64,000 nt of DNA from Amorphophallus konjac (GCA_022559845.1 CM040125.1:201168102-201232101), one strand, 5' to 3'. Counted from the first letter of the stretch, positions 34,299 to 46,818 are shown. The notes: generated from the sequence alone by a model not told the origin. Numbers and translations: made by a program.

Positions 34299-36430
34299 AT
34301 ATACACCCATTGACACCTATTCAAATATATATAGTAAAGTGAGTGGGCCATGCATGCTTATTATTGTGTATAATGAAATGAAATGGCGGCACATATAGGG
34401 TGGCTTGTTTTATGAACCCATGTGTGTTTATTTAATTCAAATGCCCATGCATATTTACTCATGTGCACATGCCAAATGGGTTGGCAGGTTATATAAGGTG
34501 GGCTTTACGTAACCTGGCAGCACATGTATAATGGGGTGTGGGTTTTTTTGATGCACAAATTTATGCTATATGCATGCATGCTTATCTACATGTACGTACA
34601 TAGTGAGTGGGCAGATAGGTGATTTATACCAAATGGCTGGGTCGTGCATATGAATATGTGCACAATGGAGTGCAATGACTACAATAAATCAACGCATGCA
34701 TGGAGATATACGACAACGTACTATATGCAATGGCAGTGGACAATGTCTCGTACGACGGCTGAGCACATTGATATGGCGGCAAATTGGTCGACACGGCGGC
34801 CAGAATAATGGCTTGTGAGGGCCACTCGGCGGCTGGGCATGCGCAGGGCATGGGACGGTGGCCTATATGCATATGGCGTCTAGGAGGGTTGATACGGCGG
34901 CTAATCGCTTCCATCTGGCGGCAACAGGGATACGGCGGCCAGAGGGTGAGACTCGGCTGCCAGAAGAAACTATATGTGAGAGGGTTTCGGTGGCCAAAAT
35001 AGTAAAATGGTAGGTTATGTGAGAGGGAGACGGCGGCAAATGGGGTGCCACTCGGCGGCCAGGATGTGTTGGCTGCCAGATCATCCTATTAGAACACCAA
35101 AAGGGGAGAAAGAAATAGAGGATGAGAAAGGGAAAGATATTAAAGGGCTTATGACTGGGGAAGGGATTTATTCACTCAGGGAAGGTGCAACTATAGTCAA
35201 GGCACCCCATGGAGCATGGGAACTATTCAAATTCAAGCTTGAGTTGCTGCATCCCGATGAGACGGCGGTTGGGGTGAATCAAATTGCAGACAAAGCTGAG
35301 TGAGTTGCAGACAAAATAGCGTGCCATAAAATGGAGAAACGAGAGGATTTTTACCATTCCTTGCTCGTCCGTGAAAAAACCAGGGAACATGTCATGGATT
35401 GACAGATCCCTGGCTTTCATCCGAGGTGATATCCAATTTCAGAATCCCCCTTTATTACACACAGAGTGTCGGAAGAGAACCACATTGAAGTAAAAGATCT
35501 CCAATATGAGCTCATACAAAGATGTATGTAGAAAGGACATATTTCCTCTTAGAGGGAGACATAGAGGCCACACTTCGGAGATGGTGAACCCGTGGCGGCC
35601 ATTAGGGCATTAATTATTCATGGAGAAATGATTGCAGAAAAAAACAATCAGAAAACAAGTGTAAGCAATATATCTATAGCCCCACGGGACGCTATATTCG
35701 GCTCAGACGAGTTCTGGCTGCCAGGTCATCACATACAGGGAGAGAGAGAGCAAAATGAAAATACTTCGAGAATAGAATCTCCATTCATTCATTCAGACTA
35801 CAACATGACATACATAGTAAGAATTGCAATGCTAGACGTTACAGAGAAAAAGGAAGAGAAATAGGGGGATGGGAAACTGTAGCCCACCAAGGGGCATTAC
35901 ATGGTGGATGAACCCACGTTCACAGCAGAGGGAACCCCACTCCTTCTTTTTCTTCCGAGGACGATCCTCTCTTTTTTCTCGGTGGCTATTTCCTTTTCTT
36001 CCGTTCGCTCTCCTCTCTCTATTCTCTTCTCTGCTTTTTCTTCTCTCTTCGGATTCTTCTCCTCGTCCTTCTTCTCTATTTCCCACACCGGACGGGGTTT
36101 CCTGTGCTCGAAGCATGTTCTTATATAGAAGCAGATGGCTCCATATGATACGGCGGCATGACAGCATGTGCGGGCTGGCCGCCGGATCGGGTGTGGCCGC
36201 TGGATGGAATGGCCTGGCCGCCGGATGGTGTGGCCTGGCCACCGGTTCTCACTCTTCTTAGCCCATTCGCTCACTTCTTAGCCCATTTGAGCCCCACCTT
36301 GGCCCATTTGAGTGGTTTTAGGCCCTTTAAACTTTATTAGGTCCAAGTTCGTGTATCCTCTGCCCAACTAGATTTCTTGAATGTTTTGGCCCATCTTTTA
36401 TCTGTTAAAGTAATTGGCCAATTCCAAGCT
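34299..36430 (-). repeat. CGGCGGC-word sequence, right part; probable old minus-strand LTR and leader
   Basis: Words like GATACGGCGGC, ACTCGGCGGC and GGCCGCCGGAT recur through 34380-35060 and 36140-36245. A minus-strand TATA box (TATATAAG) is at about 36119-36126, and the sequence to its left is strongly purine-rich on the minus strand, like an R/U5 leader. To the right are GGCCCATTTGAG words like those in Tat-like U3 regions. Two partly similar blocks at 35060-35120 and 35710-35760 (GGCTGCCAG(A/G)TCATC) hint at internal duplication. The open frames here are simple-sequence translations and I do not call any gene. Confidence 0.5.
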
Positions 36431-36467
36431 TCCGCTGACTTGTTCGGGGATGGTCCTGGCTATTCTT

Positions 36468-36800
36468 TCAAGCTCTGGAGTCTTCCTTAATGGGTTGCGC
36501 CGCTACTGGGCCCCTCTCGAGGACGACAATTCTCCCAACTAGGCCCTGGATGAACTGATCCGAATTCTTGGCCCGATCCTCGAGGACTTTCATCCGCCCT
36601 TCTAGACGCGTTCCTATGCCATCCATACGCGTACTAAGACCATCCATACGCGTGTCTAGATGTTCCATAATGGCTCGGAACATCTCGGCTGTCGAGGACT
36701 CATCGGAGCTATGGGCCCGGGAATCCGCCATAGGTGGAGGTGGCGAGTATTGGGTACCTCGACGGGTGGGCATGCAACTGACACACGACCTAGAAGACAC
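36468..36800 (-). pseudogene. L2 gag N-terminal fragment with coiled coil
   Basis: A 110-codon frame with an MADS...SSDESSTAEMF segment and a coiled-coil run built from a repeated DTRMDGLSTRMDGIGTRLEG pattern. Similar Ser-rich, coiled-coil starts precede the capsid in Ty3/gypsy gag. It resembles the IAELFKTISDQLDRM segment of the L1 ORF. No capsid or knuckle remains. Confidence 0.55.
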
Positions 36801-37076
36801 CGACTAATGCAAACACTCACTAATGCAACAATGATGCACTTAGACCTAACCAATATCCGGTATGTGGCGGAGATAAGCGATCTGAAGATCACTCGCACAA
36901 GTACGCTACCTTCCCGATAGGCATAACCTAATGTTTGGGCAACGTCTTTTAATATACCGGGCTATTGGGTGAAATGCAATTTTAAAACAAATTTTTTTTG
37001 TTTTGAAAATAATGATGATCCTAGACTCGACTTAGACCATGCAAAACATATGCAAAGACTACCCTAGACTCGACTC

Positions 37077-37088
37077 GCTCTGATACCA
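37077..37088 (-). other. L2 primer-binding site (tRNA-iMet)
   Basis: The minus strand reads TGGTATCAGAGC, three bases from the LTR edge at 37092. Confidence 0.93.
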
Positions 37089-37091
37089 AAC

Positions 37092-39269
37092 TGATGCGGG
37101 ACGGACACGGGGACCGACTCTACGTGGTATGGACCTCGGACTCTAGATGCAGACACGACCAGCAACACATGATGGGAGAGACACTAAGCCTGACACGGAG
37201 AGCTCCTATGGGCTATACGTCGCTAACAGAAACGCAAGCTCACTCATCGTCCCAAGCGAGGGAAACGTGGATCGTGTGCGGTTGAAGAACCGGCAGAGTT
37301 CACGGGTAGTCGATTATCTTCCGGACTAGGATCGAGTCAAGGGACGGATCACTCTCACACTCACAGCGGTGACATGGACTCACGGGCTAGTACCTGTCGC
37401 TCTCGGCAGCGGCAAAAGACCATATACTAAACTAGCAAGCGAATGCCGAGAAGTTGAGACCTTTACCTCCACGCACCCGGCGTGGCGAAGATAACCCCGG
37501 CCAATTCACGGACTCCCGGTTAAACAATATTCCAGAAGTACAATAATTTGACCCACTCCACGCAGGGAGGTAAAAGGTCACATGTGGGGTCCGAGAATCA
37601 CGCAAATCGGGTTGACGGGCAGCATCTTGATGTCGCCCGGCGGTGCCGAACTCCGTATTTTCGTGCTTTCCGAACGGCGGATTCTAAGGGTCCGCGGGGC
37701 CCACGGACGGCGCTGTCCTCCGGATCTGCGGGGGTGGAACCCACTGTGATGGGGACCCCTGGTGGCGCGCTTCCATGGACGGCGGTCGGCCGGAAACACC
37801 GATCGGGGGTCGTTCGGCCCCGATTCCCAATTGTTGAACTAGCTGCCCACGGATTTTGATTTCTATTTTCCGGCACGCGCTCCGGCAAAAACGGTCGCTG
37901 CGATCAATCCCGGCGTCGGATCGGGGCGCACGAACTATCGTTGGAAAGCTCTCTCCAAATCCTTCAATCTAGGCTCATAGGGAACTGCTGGATCTGGTCG
38001 GATATGGACTTTACTGAATTTACAAGTTCTTGTTGTACAGTACCCGAAATCTCAGATCTACAGGTGAGTTATCTGAGAACGGCCATTGACCGCGAGGTTG
38101 ATGGCCGATTCAGCTCCTAAGATGTTCACAAAAGTTGTAGGATTTTAAACAAGGAAAATGGGGATATTTTTTCTGGACTGAGTGGAGGTGGCTGTGATTT
38201 GATATGATTTGTTTACTGGAGGGTGGTCAGATCTGAGAAACATGTGGACAGTACTGTAGCTAGCTCTGAGAACGAATTTTGAAAAATAGATGGAGGGCTG
38301 ATCAAAAATCATAAAAATTCTTGGAAGGAGGGCTTGATGGATAGAACTCGCCGTAAAATTGGAGCCTGAGAAAAAATCACAAAGGGGTCCGAACATGGGA
38401 TTACACAGGGCGGGTGAAAATTGAAACAGAAAGCAGACAGATCTGGGAAAGAAGGTTGGACGAAAATGGGAAATTAGCAAACGAAGGATTTATGACCCAC
38501 CAATGTTTTTAGGACATGGGGAACACCTCTAGAACATCCCCTCAAAATACCAAATCGATCTGAGCTCGTGGATGAATGAAGGAATTCGTGGAGGTGGCAG
38601 CTACGGGCAGACGGCAGAACTCCGACGGTTGCGATGGCGGTGCGGTGGCGGCTCGTGGCGGCGGCGATGATGACCGGAACCGATAGGGGAGGAGTCACAC
38701 CTCCAGAGGGCAACCTTCACAGCTGCAAGGGGGAGAGGGAGGAGAGAGGAAGAGGGCGCACCAGGCCTTGTTCCGAGAATTTGTTTGATTCAAATGGCAT
38801 TAATTCATCAAAAATGAAAATTACAAGCATATATAAGTTACATGTCTAATCAATCCTCAGCCGTTGGATCTAGGGATGGGAGATGGAGGGCTGGGATTGC
38901 ATGTGACCATCCAAAAAAATTAAAATTAAAAATACAAGGGGGGGGGGGGGGGGGCGGCCCATTGACTAGGGAGGCAAGGGGGGGACATGGTAGGTGGGGG
39001 TGGGTTGGAATTGTTGACATTTTCATTCCAATGTCCCCCACTTGGCCCACCCTTCTAGAAGCCACCATTTGAATGGTTGACCGACCCCACATGGGGCCCT
39101 AGGGATGAGGTGGATCAATGGGAGGGGGCCTGGGGGTCCCGTGGGGCCTAGGGGTCCCATTTTACAAATAAGCCCCTCTTACAATCAAAATTGCATACCG
39201 AATAAAATGAAGTAAACACACATTAAACACAAATAAAGTCTAACTAAATATGATAAATACCGGGACTCA
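37092..39269 (-). repeat. L2 5' LTR
   Basis: On the plus strand it starts TGATGCGGGACGG, the counterpart of the L1 LTR end, and runs to ACCGGGACTCA. Shared blocks with the L1 LTR include CCCACATGGGGCCCTAGG and GTGGATCAATGGGA near 39085-39125. It contains a run of 17 G at 38938-38954. About 2.18 kb. Confidence 0.75.
38938..38954. repeat. G17 homopolymer
   Basis: Seventeen consecutive G on the plus strand, in the U3 part of the L2 LTR. Such a run could fold into a G-quadruplex and its exact length is prone to sequencing error. Confidence 0.9.
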
Positions 39270-39665
39270 TGGGGGAGTCTCCAGGCTGTCTCCGAGCCAG
39301 ATGGATGCTGAGGTGGCTCGAGTCGTGCTCCGTGTGCGGTACCGGTGGCTCGGCGTGTCGCGCCGCTCAACTGCTCGGGTGTCCGCACCAGAGTGAGTTT
39401 GGTAATTTTTTAAATTGTGACACGGCTTTTTCAACGATGGGTTTGTGACTATCAGTCGTCTCCGTGTTGGGGATTTATCCCCGAGTGAAGTCTTACCGGC
39501 TTGGTAAGGGGTGGACGTAGGGAGCCCGTCGTGGTCCCGAACCACTTTCAAAATCTCCGTGTTTTGTGGTTTGTGTGTTTGTGGGTTTGCATGTTAACAC
39601 TGTTTATCTTGATCGTGTGTGAACGGTGAGATTGAGAGAACTTAGCTTTCACTGCTTAGTTTAAT
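39270..39665 (+). repeat. SIRE-like LTR fragment (U5 end)
   Basis: Contains GGGATTTATCCCCGAGTGAAG, GGGGTGGACGTAGGGAG, CCGAACCACTTTCAAAATCTCC and then a GTGTGTTTGTG tail. These correspond in order to the U5 blocks of S1 and S2 but are diverged. It has no TG end and is probably truncated by L2 on the left. Confidence 0.65.
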
Positions 39666-40108
39666 TTTTCAATCTAGTTAAAATTATCAGTCATAAAGTT
39701 TGTCATCATAAAAAACATAAACATATGCAAGGCACACAACATTCTCTACTATTGGAATACAATTACATTTCTTAATACTTTTGGAAAACAAAGGAAGTCC
39801 CAGATAGGGAACATGAAGCAGGGATGAAAAACCCTCCATTAAAATTGTGAATAGATAAGGTGATAAAGGGTCTCCTTGTCGGATTCCATTATGGCTATTG
39901 AAAAAACCCTGTGGTGTACCATTCACTAAAACAGAAAATGTAGGACTGTCCAAACAATTTGATACCCAATCAATGCAAGTGGTGGGAAAACCCATCTTTC
40001 TCATCAGATAATACAGATAGCTTCTGTGGACAGAATCAAAGGCTTTTTTACGGTCAACCTTCATGCATATAAACTTGTCTTTGGTCTTAGAATGCAAATT
40101 TCGGATTA
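39666..40108 (-). pseudogene. LINE (non-LTR) reverse transcriptase fragment
   Basis: A 136-codon frame shows the order of plant L1-type reverse transcriptase: CMKVDRKKAFDSVH, then VNGTPQGFF, GIRQGDPLSPYLFTILMEGFS. The catalytic F/Y-A-D-D box that should follow is degraded to LAYVYVFYDD. The frame reads on past the apparent start at 40097 up to 40108, where the S3 LTR begins with TG, so S3 interrupted it. Endonuclease and the rest of the RT are not present. Function is lost. Confidence 0.88.
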
Positions 40109-41721
40109 TGTTGTTGTATTTTGTGTTTTGATGATGTCAGAACAATATGGTTATTTCGTTAAATCAATAAACTCTAATTATATGTGTCAAAGTGGTGTGG
40201 TTCAAACTGACCAAAAGACTATCTAATCAAATTGCAGGTTTGATAGAGAAGTACATCAACGCACTCAGACTCAAGTCAAAAGCAATAATGATCTCAAGCA
40301 AAAAAGTCAACACTTGCTCTATCCAAGAAGCAGTGAAGCCATTGAAGAAAATGAAAGGTCGATGCACATCTGAATGTAGGTCGGTGCACAAACACAATTT
40401 GCATTAATAGGTTGATGCACATCTGCATATAGGTCGATGCACATGAACATTCAAAGCTCCTAAGGTTGATGTACGTTTTGCATAAGGTCGGTGCATATAT
40501 GTCATTGGGTCTAGAAAGTTGATGCACATTTACATAAAGGTCGATGGACATCTGCATGTAGGTCGATGCACATTTGCATATAGGTCGATGCACATTTTCA
40601 TTGTATGTGCTATAAGGTCGATGCACATAACACTGTTATGCACTTAAGGTCGATGCACATTTGCATGTAGGTCAATGCACATTTTCATTGTATGTGCTAT
40701 AAGGTCGATGCACATAACACTGTTATGCGCTTAAGGTCGATGAACATTTGCATGTAGGTCGATGAGCACATAAGGTAGATGCACATAACATTGTTATGCA
40801 CTTAAGGTCGATGTACATTTGCATGTAGGTCGATGCACATTTTCATTGTATGTGCTATAAGGTCGATGCACATAACAATGTTAATGCACTTACGGTCGAT
40901 GCGCATTTGCTTGTAGGTCGATGCACGTTTTCATTATATGTGTTATAAGGTTGATGCACATGTCTCTGTCATGCACTCGAGGTCGATGTACATATGTTGG
41001 GTGTTATCTTTTGGGTCGGTACATCTTGTTCACTGCATATGTTAAGGTCTATGCATATCATAGGTGGTCGATGCTTGTAAATCAGGATAGCAACCTAAGG
41101 TCGATGCACCTCAGTCAGTTCAGGAGATAGGTTGGTGCAGCTGAACAACTTGTGCCAACAAGGTCGGTGCACTTTAAGCAAATCAAGAAGAAAGGTCGAT
41201 GCAGACATTTAGGCGCTAACAGGTCTGAAGACCCAATCCCAGTTTCACAACTTAAAATCATACACGATTGGAAAACCAAAACCAGCAAGAGAATGGCACG
41301 TGATCCAAGAAAAGATGGGACGTCTTTTCAAAAGTTTCCATAGGAAGAATATTCTTCTACCAGGTGGCCCAATGGGTTTTCACTAGGTTTTCTGCCTCAC
41401 CTTTTTTGGAGCCCCTATTCTATTTAAAGACCCTCTTATCCTTCAAGGGAGATGCTAAAAGCTATAGAAAGTTGCGAGAGCTCCTACTGTGTGAAGATCC
41501 CATTTGAAAAGAGAGCAACGCTAGAAAGAAGAGAGAGAGTGAGAAAAGAAAATTTGAGAGCAGCCTGCCATGTCGATTCAAAGTGCTTCTACGAAGCTAC
41601 ATCTTGTTTCTATTTTTTAGTTTCTGTTTTCCATTTTCTTCACGTCGTGGTTTATCATTTTGATCCCTCCAAGTGTCCTTGGAGGAAGGGAGATTGATGT
41701 CTCCAGTTGTGAGTGACGGGC
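40109..41721 (+). repeat. S3: SIRE-like LTR, left part, broken by T2
   Basis: Starts TGTTGTTGTATTTTGTGTTTTGATGATGTC, like SIRE-type LTR starts. TATA-like CTATTTAAAG lies near 41419-41428, followed by an R-like leader with a GAAGAGAGAGAGTGAG run. It stops at the T2 LTR start at 41722, so T2 inserted here. U3 is packed with GGTCGATGCAC words. Confidence 0.75.
40360..41215. repeat. GGTCGATGCACAT array in S3 U3
   Basis: More than 20 copies of GGT(C/T)GATGCACAT or GGTCGGTGCA at 15-45 bp spacing. From 40560 to 40950 they are organised in an 88-bp higher-order unit marked by TTTTCATT(G/A)TATGTG(C/T)TATAAGG near 40595, 40682, 40840 and 40929. No protein is encoded. Confidence 0.9.
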
Positions 41722-42133
41722 TGTCACGTCCCGAGCGTGGAAGGAACCCGGTATGCGTGACGAGTTATATCAATCATGTCAATCAGAGCATAAGTGTATT
41801 CGACACATAGACAGAGCGCGCAAATTTGTAAGATAAACCAAATTTTTTATTCATTAATAATTACTAAGGAAAAATCCATTACATAGCCTGATTAGAGTAC
41901 TAAGGAAAATAAAGGAAAATTACAACGATTGACTCAAGAAAGGAAAAAGACACGGATAGATAGACGCTTCTACGACTGGATGGCCCTATGCTATTCACTC
42001 ATGTTCGTTCCCTTCCGAGTGATCCTCGTCATCGAAATTACCTGAAAAATATGGGAAACACTAGGGTGAGCGAACACTCAATAGGAATTATATCTCAAGT
42101 ACAAGCTAACTTTAAGTAGTTACAAGTTACGTG
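41722..42133 (-). repeat. T2 3' LTR, segment left of the S2 insertion
   Basis: Starts TGTCACGTCCCGAGCGTGG and matches the T2 right LTR at 61506 almost base for base, and T1 at 3981 more distantly. Broken at 42133 by S2. Flanking 5 bases on the left are CGGGC (41717-41721). Confidence 0.92.
42129..42133. other. S2 target-site duplication, left copy
   Basis: ACGTG; the right copy at 54199-54203 is ACATG. The unbroken T2 LTR reads ...GTTACATGAATGC here, so the single difference fits a CpG transition. Confidence 0.85.
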
Positions 42134-44378
42134 TGTTGGGCCTCCTCTCGGATTGTTCGGCAGTATGTATGCTATTGCATGTGCTGAATGCGTTTTGATT
42201 AATTGGCAACATCAGAGTTGACTTTAACTACTTTTCCTTGACCATGAGGTTGTTGTTATTTTGATGAATCTTTCATAAATGTCAGATAATTATCAGTCAC
42301 TTGCATTAAAACTCCTCTGCACTTTCATGTTGTATTCTCTATGAGTCGGTGCAAGTTCCTGACGAATTGCACTCATACTCGGTGCATATCTTGCTTTGAG
42401 CTCATTGAGTCGGTGCAACTTGTTATTGTACCTCGAACAAGGTCGATGCATTACTTGTTCACTCATGCAACCTCTGTGGAAGTTCTGCATCGCACACGAT
42501 CTAACTCGGTGCAAGCACTGGAGAGGTCGGTGCAAGTTTTAGTCTAGCTATGCACATTAAGTCTGAGCATGTTACGTTCTTAGCATATGTAGTCGGTGCA
42601 ACTCTTGCACTGTTCACATCAGGTTCATGCATAGAAGTCGATGCATCTTTCATGTTTTGTTAAGTCTGAGTTAGTGCATTGGCTTCATTCGGAAAGTCTG
42701 CGTTAGTGGCTTGTTCATACTCTGTAAGTTTGCATTAGACTAAGCTAAGTCTAAGTTAGTCTGATTTAGTCTGCGTGAGTCTGTGTTGCCACACACATGG
42801 AGTTTAAATGTCAGGTCTGCTTTAGCATGAAGTGAGGTCTAAGCTAGCGTGCATATAGGTCTATGCATTCATGTCCGTGCACATTGCCTTGGCAGATCCA
42901 AGTCGGTGTAATGCTCATGTCGCATGCTTAAGTCTGTGCACTTCACTATGCAAGGTCGGTGTAATTCTTGCATCAGGCTGGCATAAGGTCGGTGCAACCT
43001 TCGTTGAAGTTGGTGCACGCAGCACCTCATGCATACACGGTCGGTGCAACTCATGACTTGTGCTAACCAAGTCGGTGCACATCCTGTGCTACCATGCATA
43101 TTGTCAGTACATATTTTTCCGATCAGCGTCTAAGGTTTGTGCAACATTTCCTGGTTTGCATTTTGGGTCGGTGCACATTTCTTGTATGTGCACAGAAGGT
43201 CTGTGCAATCCTTTTCCCTTGCAAGTGCAAGGTCTATGCACGATAGGTTTATAGCTTGGTGGCTCGGTGCAATCGTTGATTCTTGCACACATAATGTCTA
43301 TGCATAATTCTCTTACAGCCTAATAAGGTCGGTGCACATTATAACTCATGCATATTTGAGTCCGTGCACTTTTGCTCTCATGCTCTATTAAGTCTGTGCA
43401 ATTCCTATGATTGTCTAACTGTCTTATGCTGACTGAGTGTCTAACGTTTTGACAAGACACTTGTTCGTAAAGTTTAAGGAAGGCACATGATCCAAGACTA
43501 AAGGCTGATCTATGCTCGTGCCACGTGGACTTGGATCTCAAATCTGGACGAAAAGCCTGGGTGGTAAATGTGGTTTCCACATGCCCTCTTTCTGCTCCAC
43601 ATATAAATAAGAAACTGTTCGTGCATAAGACTAGTTGACGTGAAGAAATCTGTGATCGAGAGATTGAAGAAAAAGAAGCTGAGAGAAGAAGAGCTAACAT
43701 GTTCCAGGAGAGTTAGTGCCTGCAAGTTCAGAGAGAGAGCTGAGAGAGAGATTGGAGTGAAGAAGCAATTTAGAGTCGCCGTCATCGGTCTCTTGGTTGA
43801 CAACCAGAGCCAATTTGCTCATTGTCTAGAGCTACATTCTTGTTGTGTTTTTGGTTTTCTATCTTTCCTTCGTTTTGTTTTTGAAACACTATTCTTCAAG
43901 TTGTGTGTCAGTGGAAAGGTTAAGTTGTAAATCTCAGCGGCAGAGGAGGATTCCTCTGGTAGCAAGCTGTGAAGCTCAGTGGGTGTAGGGATATAATCCC
44001 CGAAGCTGTAGATCAACCGTGAGAAGCTGTGAATCAATAGTAAGCCACACTTGGTTTGAGTGTGGGGTGGATGTAGGCTTGTGCCGAACCACCTAAAATC
44101 TCCTAAGTTCTGTGTGATTGGTGTGTGATCTTTGCTTAGTAGCTTGCATGCATTGTGCTTGTGTTTGGGTTCCAACAGCGTGCAGTTGATTATACTGAAC
44201 CTGATCATTTTTCCTTCGCATATATATTCTTCCATTAAGTTAAACTTATTCAGCAGTAGTAATTCTTTCAATTCCGCATCTGTTTACTTACTACAGTTAA
44301 ATTTTAGAGGATAGAAGGTTTTAAAGGGTAGATCTATTCACCCTGCCTTTAGATCTTAGAGTCCATCCATTCCCAACA
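42134..44378 (+). repeat. S2 5' LTR
   Basis: Begins TGTTGGGCCTCCTC and ends ATTCCCAACA. TATA box TATAAAT at 43602-43608. U3 is filled with TCGGTGCA words. U5 holds AAGCTGTGAAGCTCAG repeats, GGTGGATGTAGG and CGAACCACCTAAAA. It has about 20 bases near 44161-44182 not found in the right LTR. Confidence 0.95.
42340..43400. repeat. TCGGTGCA array in S2 U3 (left copy)
   Basis: About 35 copies of TCGGTGCA or close forms (TCGATGCA, TCTGTGCA, TCCGTGCA) in the same orientation at 20-40 bp spacing, interrupted by a TAAGTCTGAGTTAG subregion near 42660-42790. The right LTR (52190-53250) has the same array. Confidence 0.92.
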
Positions 44379-44380
44379 CG

Positions 44381-44392
44381 TGGTATCAGAGC
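44381..44392 (+). other. S2 primer-binding site (tRNA-iMet)
   Basis: TGGTATCAGAGC two bases after the LTR end. Confidence 0.96.
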
Positions 44393-44431
44393 TAGACTCT
44401 CCCATAGGGCTTCACATCCCGGAGAGAAGAG

Positions 44432-46813
44432 ATGGATTCTAAAGGAATGGTTGCTGAGGGGCATTCGACGAGTAAGCCACCATTCTTCAATGGTAGAGAT
44501 TATGCATATTGGAAGAATAGGATGCAAGTATTTCTTCGTGCTAAGGACTACGAGATCTGGAAGGTAGTGAGTAAAGGACCTTTTGATTTACCTCCAGATG
44601 AGGAGTTATGGACTAAGGAGCATATCCGTAAGTCCACGTTAAATTGTGGTGCAATTAAAGCGCTATAATGTGCACTCCATCCCACTGAGTTCTCCAGAAT
44701 CTCATCCTGCAAGACTACTAAGGAGATGTGGGATAAGCTAGAAGTAATTTACGAGGGGACTTCCCAGGCCAGAGAGAGAAAAGTGAATATGCTTGTCTCT
44801 GAATATGAGGCTTTCAAGATAAAGCCTGATGAGACCGTCTCAGATATGTATGCTCATTTGAATGTTATCACCATCAGTCTAAGAAGTCTGGGAAAGGTCT
44901 ACAGTGATTATGAATTGGTTAGAAAGATTCTGAGGTCCTTGACGCCCATTTGGCACACCAAGACCACCGTCGTTGAAGAGTCTAGGGACCTGACCAAAAC
45001 AACTGTAAATGAACTTATAGGTTCTCTCATGACGTATGAGTAGAATCTCAAGAAAACTGATGAAAGTGAGAAGAAAAGAAAACCCCTTTCCCTTAAAGCT
45101 AATTCGAGCAAAGGGTCATCCAGTGAGTATAGTAGCACGAGTTCTGAGGAGGATGCTGATGAGTTTGCTATGCTCACCAAGAAGTTTAAGAAATTCTTGA
45201 GAAAAGAAGGGAAAGAGATGAGAAGAAAGTATTTCTCAGGAAAGAGACAGCCCAAACATAAATCAGAACATGCAAAGAAATTTGACTCTATTGTTTGTTA
45301 TAATTGCAGGAAAGTAGGACACCTCAGGGCGGACTGTCCTGAACTCAAGGAAAAGCAGACCAGGTGTAAAAATAAAAAGGGAAGAGCAATGGTGAGCACC
45401 TGGAGCGATGAGGAAGAGGAAAGTCGGAGCAGCTCCTCTGACGATGATAAAGATGAGAAGATTTGCCTGATGGCAAAAGGCGACGATGAGGTAAGTTCCC
45501 CGTTTGACAATTTTACTCAAATTGAATGGGAAAATGTTTATGCTGAACTGCTTGAAAAGTATGAAGACATGCGTAGGGAGAATAGACACCTGAAAAAGAA
45601 AGTAAATTCTTTAGTCAATGATTCTACCATGTCTGATAAACTCGCATGTCTAGAAGCTGAGAATTTAAATTTGAAAAACTCTATTTGTGAAATCGAGAAT
45701 GATAAAACTATTTTGATTGATTTGAAAGCTGAAAATGAGAATCTAGAAAGGACCATTGATGATCTCAAGATAAAAATTCGTGAATTTCAGATTGAAACAA
45801 ACATAGCCACTGAGAAATACAATGCTGTTAGTAGTGTAAACAGTGAGCTGAAGAAAACAATAGAGAATCTTGAAAAAGAAAACAAAGATAAACAAAATAC
45901 CCTTGAAGGCATGGCACAAGGCACTAAAAATCTGAATGCCATCCTGGGGACAAAAAGTAACTTCAGAAAGGAAGGATTGGGTTTTAACCCAAGAAATAAA
46001 AAGAGGTTTGATGTGAGAACTACATCTTTTGTGATTGAAAAGGGGACATTTCAGAACCTGATAAAAATGACTTCAGGTGGAAGTCATGATGAGAATAAGA
46101 ATAAAAATATTAAGACAATTAAGCCCAGCGCCAAGGACAAAGGCAAAGGGAAGATAGGGGTGGCTGGTGAGTCATGTTCATATGCTTCTACATCCAAGAC
46201 CAAAAGCCAGGGTAGTGGTCAGACCACCAAAGCTAAGATTCAACTGAAACCCAAGACCAAATCTACCAAACTTCCACAGACGGGTCTGGGTAGAACCACC
46301 ACTGGTCCAATGCACCGTAAGACTGGACCCACTTACACTGCATTCCACAATACAAATCATCAGATGAATTTGAAAAGTCAGAGTTACATGAGACCCATGC
46401 AGTACTTCCCAATGCATCATAATCAGTGGCAGTAGTCTGACCCTTGGATCTCCTACAGGCAGACCGCGAACAATAACTCCAGGAGTCAAAATTCCTATGG
46501 CTATGCTGATTTCATGACTGGTCAATCCAAGGTCTACAGGTCACCTACTACTCCCAATATCTATTGGGCCAGACGTTGGCAAAGAAATTTTAAAAATGAT
46601 TTAAAAAAGAAACAAAATGCCACACCTCAGAAACAATGTCAAAAGAATGAAAGTGGCAAGAAAAGGCAGACTAATCTTAAAAGCAAGAAATCCACAATGC
46701 CCAGAAAGACACCAAAACAAATGTGGATACCAAAACATCTTGTTTGTTGTCTACATGAGATGAGTTCTTTGTTGGGACCGAAGAAACTCTGGGTTCCAAA
46801 TCACTCTACTTAA
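44432..46813 (+). pseudogene. S2 gag: capsid, zinc knuckle, coiled coil
   Basis: One frame of about 790 codons with stops at 44666 (TAA), 45041 (TAG) and 46433 (TAG) before the final TAA at 46811. The capsid starts at KPPFFNGRDYAYWKNRM, continues with W-D-K-L-E-V-I-Y-E-G-T and ends at ELIGSLMTYE, the order of copia gag (UBN2-type). A CCHC knuckle, CYNCRKVGHLRADC, starts near 45296. After it come CLMAKGDDEV, a long coiled coil, NFRKEGLGFNP, and a basic Lys/Thr-rich tail ending QMWIPK...LWVPN. Most stops are consistent with CAA/CAG to TAA/TAG changes. Protease follows in another frame, so a frameshift separates gag from pol at about 46814-46820. Confidence 0.93.
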
Positions 46814-46818
46814 TTCCC

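Larger units (their letters stand above)
36430..39269 (-). mobile_element. L2: truncated relative of L1 on the minus strand
   Basis: The PBS (37077-37088) and LTR (37092-39269) match L1 in order but are diverged. The internal region between 36800 and 37076 also aligns with L1 16230-16400 (a block with CTTCCCGATAGGC on the plus strand). Only the start of the internal region remains; the left edge near 36430 is approximate. No RT or integrase. Confidence 0.7.

Noticed and set aside
24247..34303. Target-site duplication for S1
   Set aside because: ACTAT on the left and ATATA on the right do not match; I do not claim one.
35832..36274. Glu/Lys/Arg-rich and Phe/Ser-rich frames on both strands
   Set aside because: Purine/pyrimidine-rich leader sequence gives long low-complexity frames on both strands.
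37548..37888. Arg/Gly/Pro-rich frames in both strands of the L2 LTR
   Set aside because: GC-rich U5 sequence of an LTR; the matching part of the L1 LTRs has no conserved frame.
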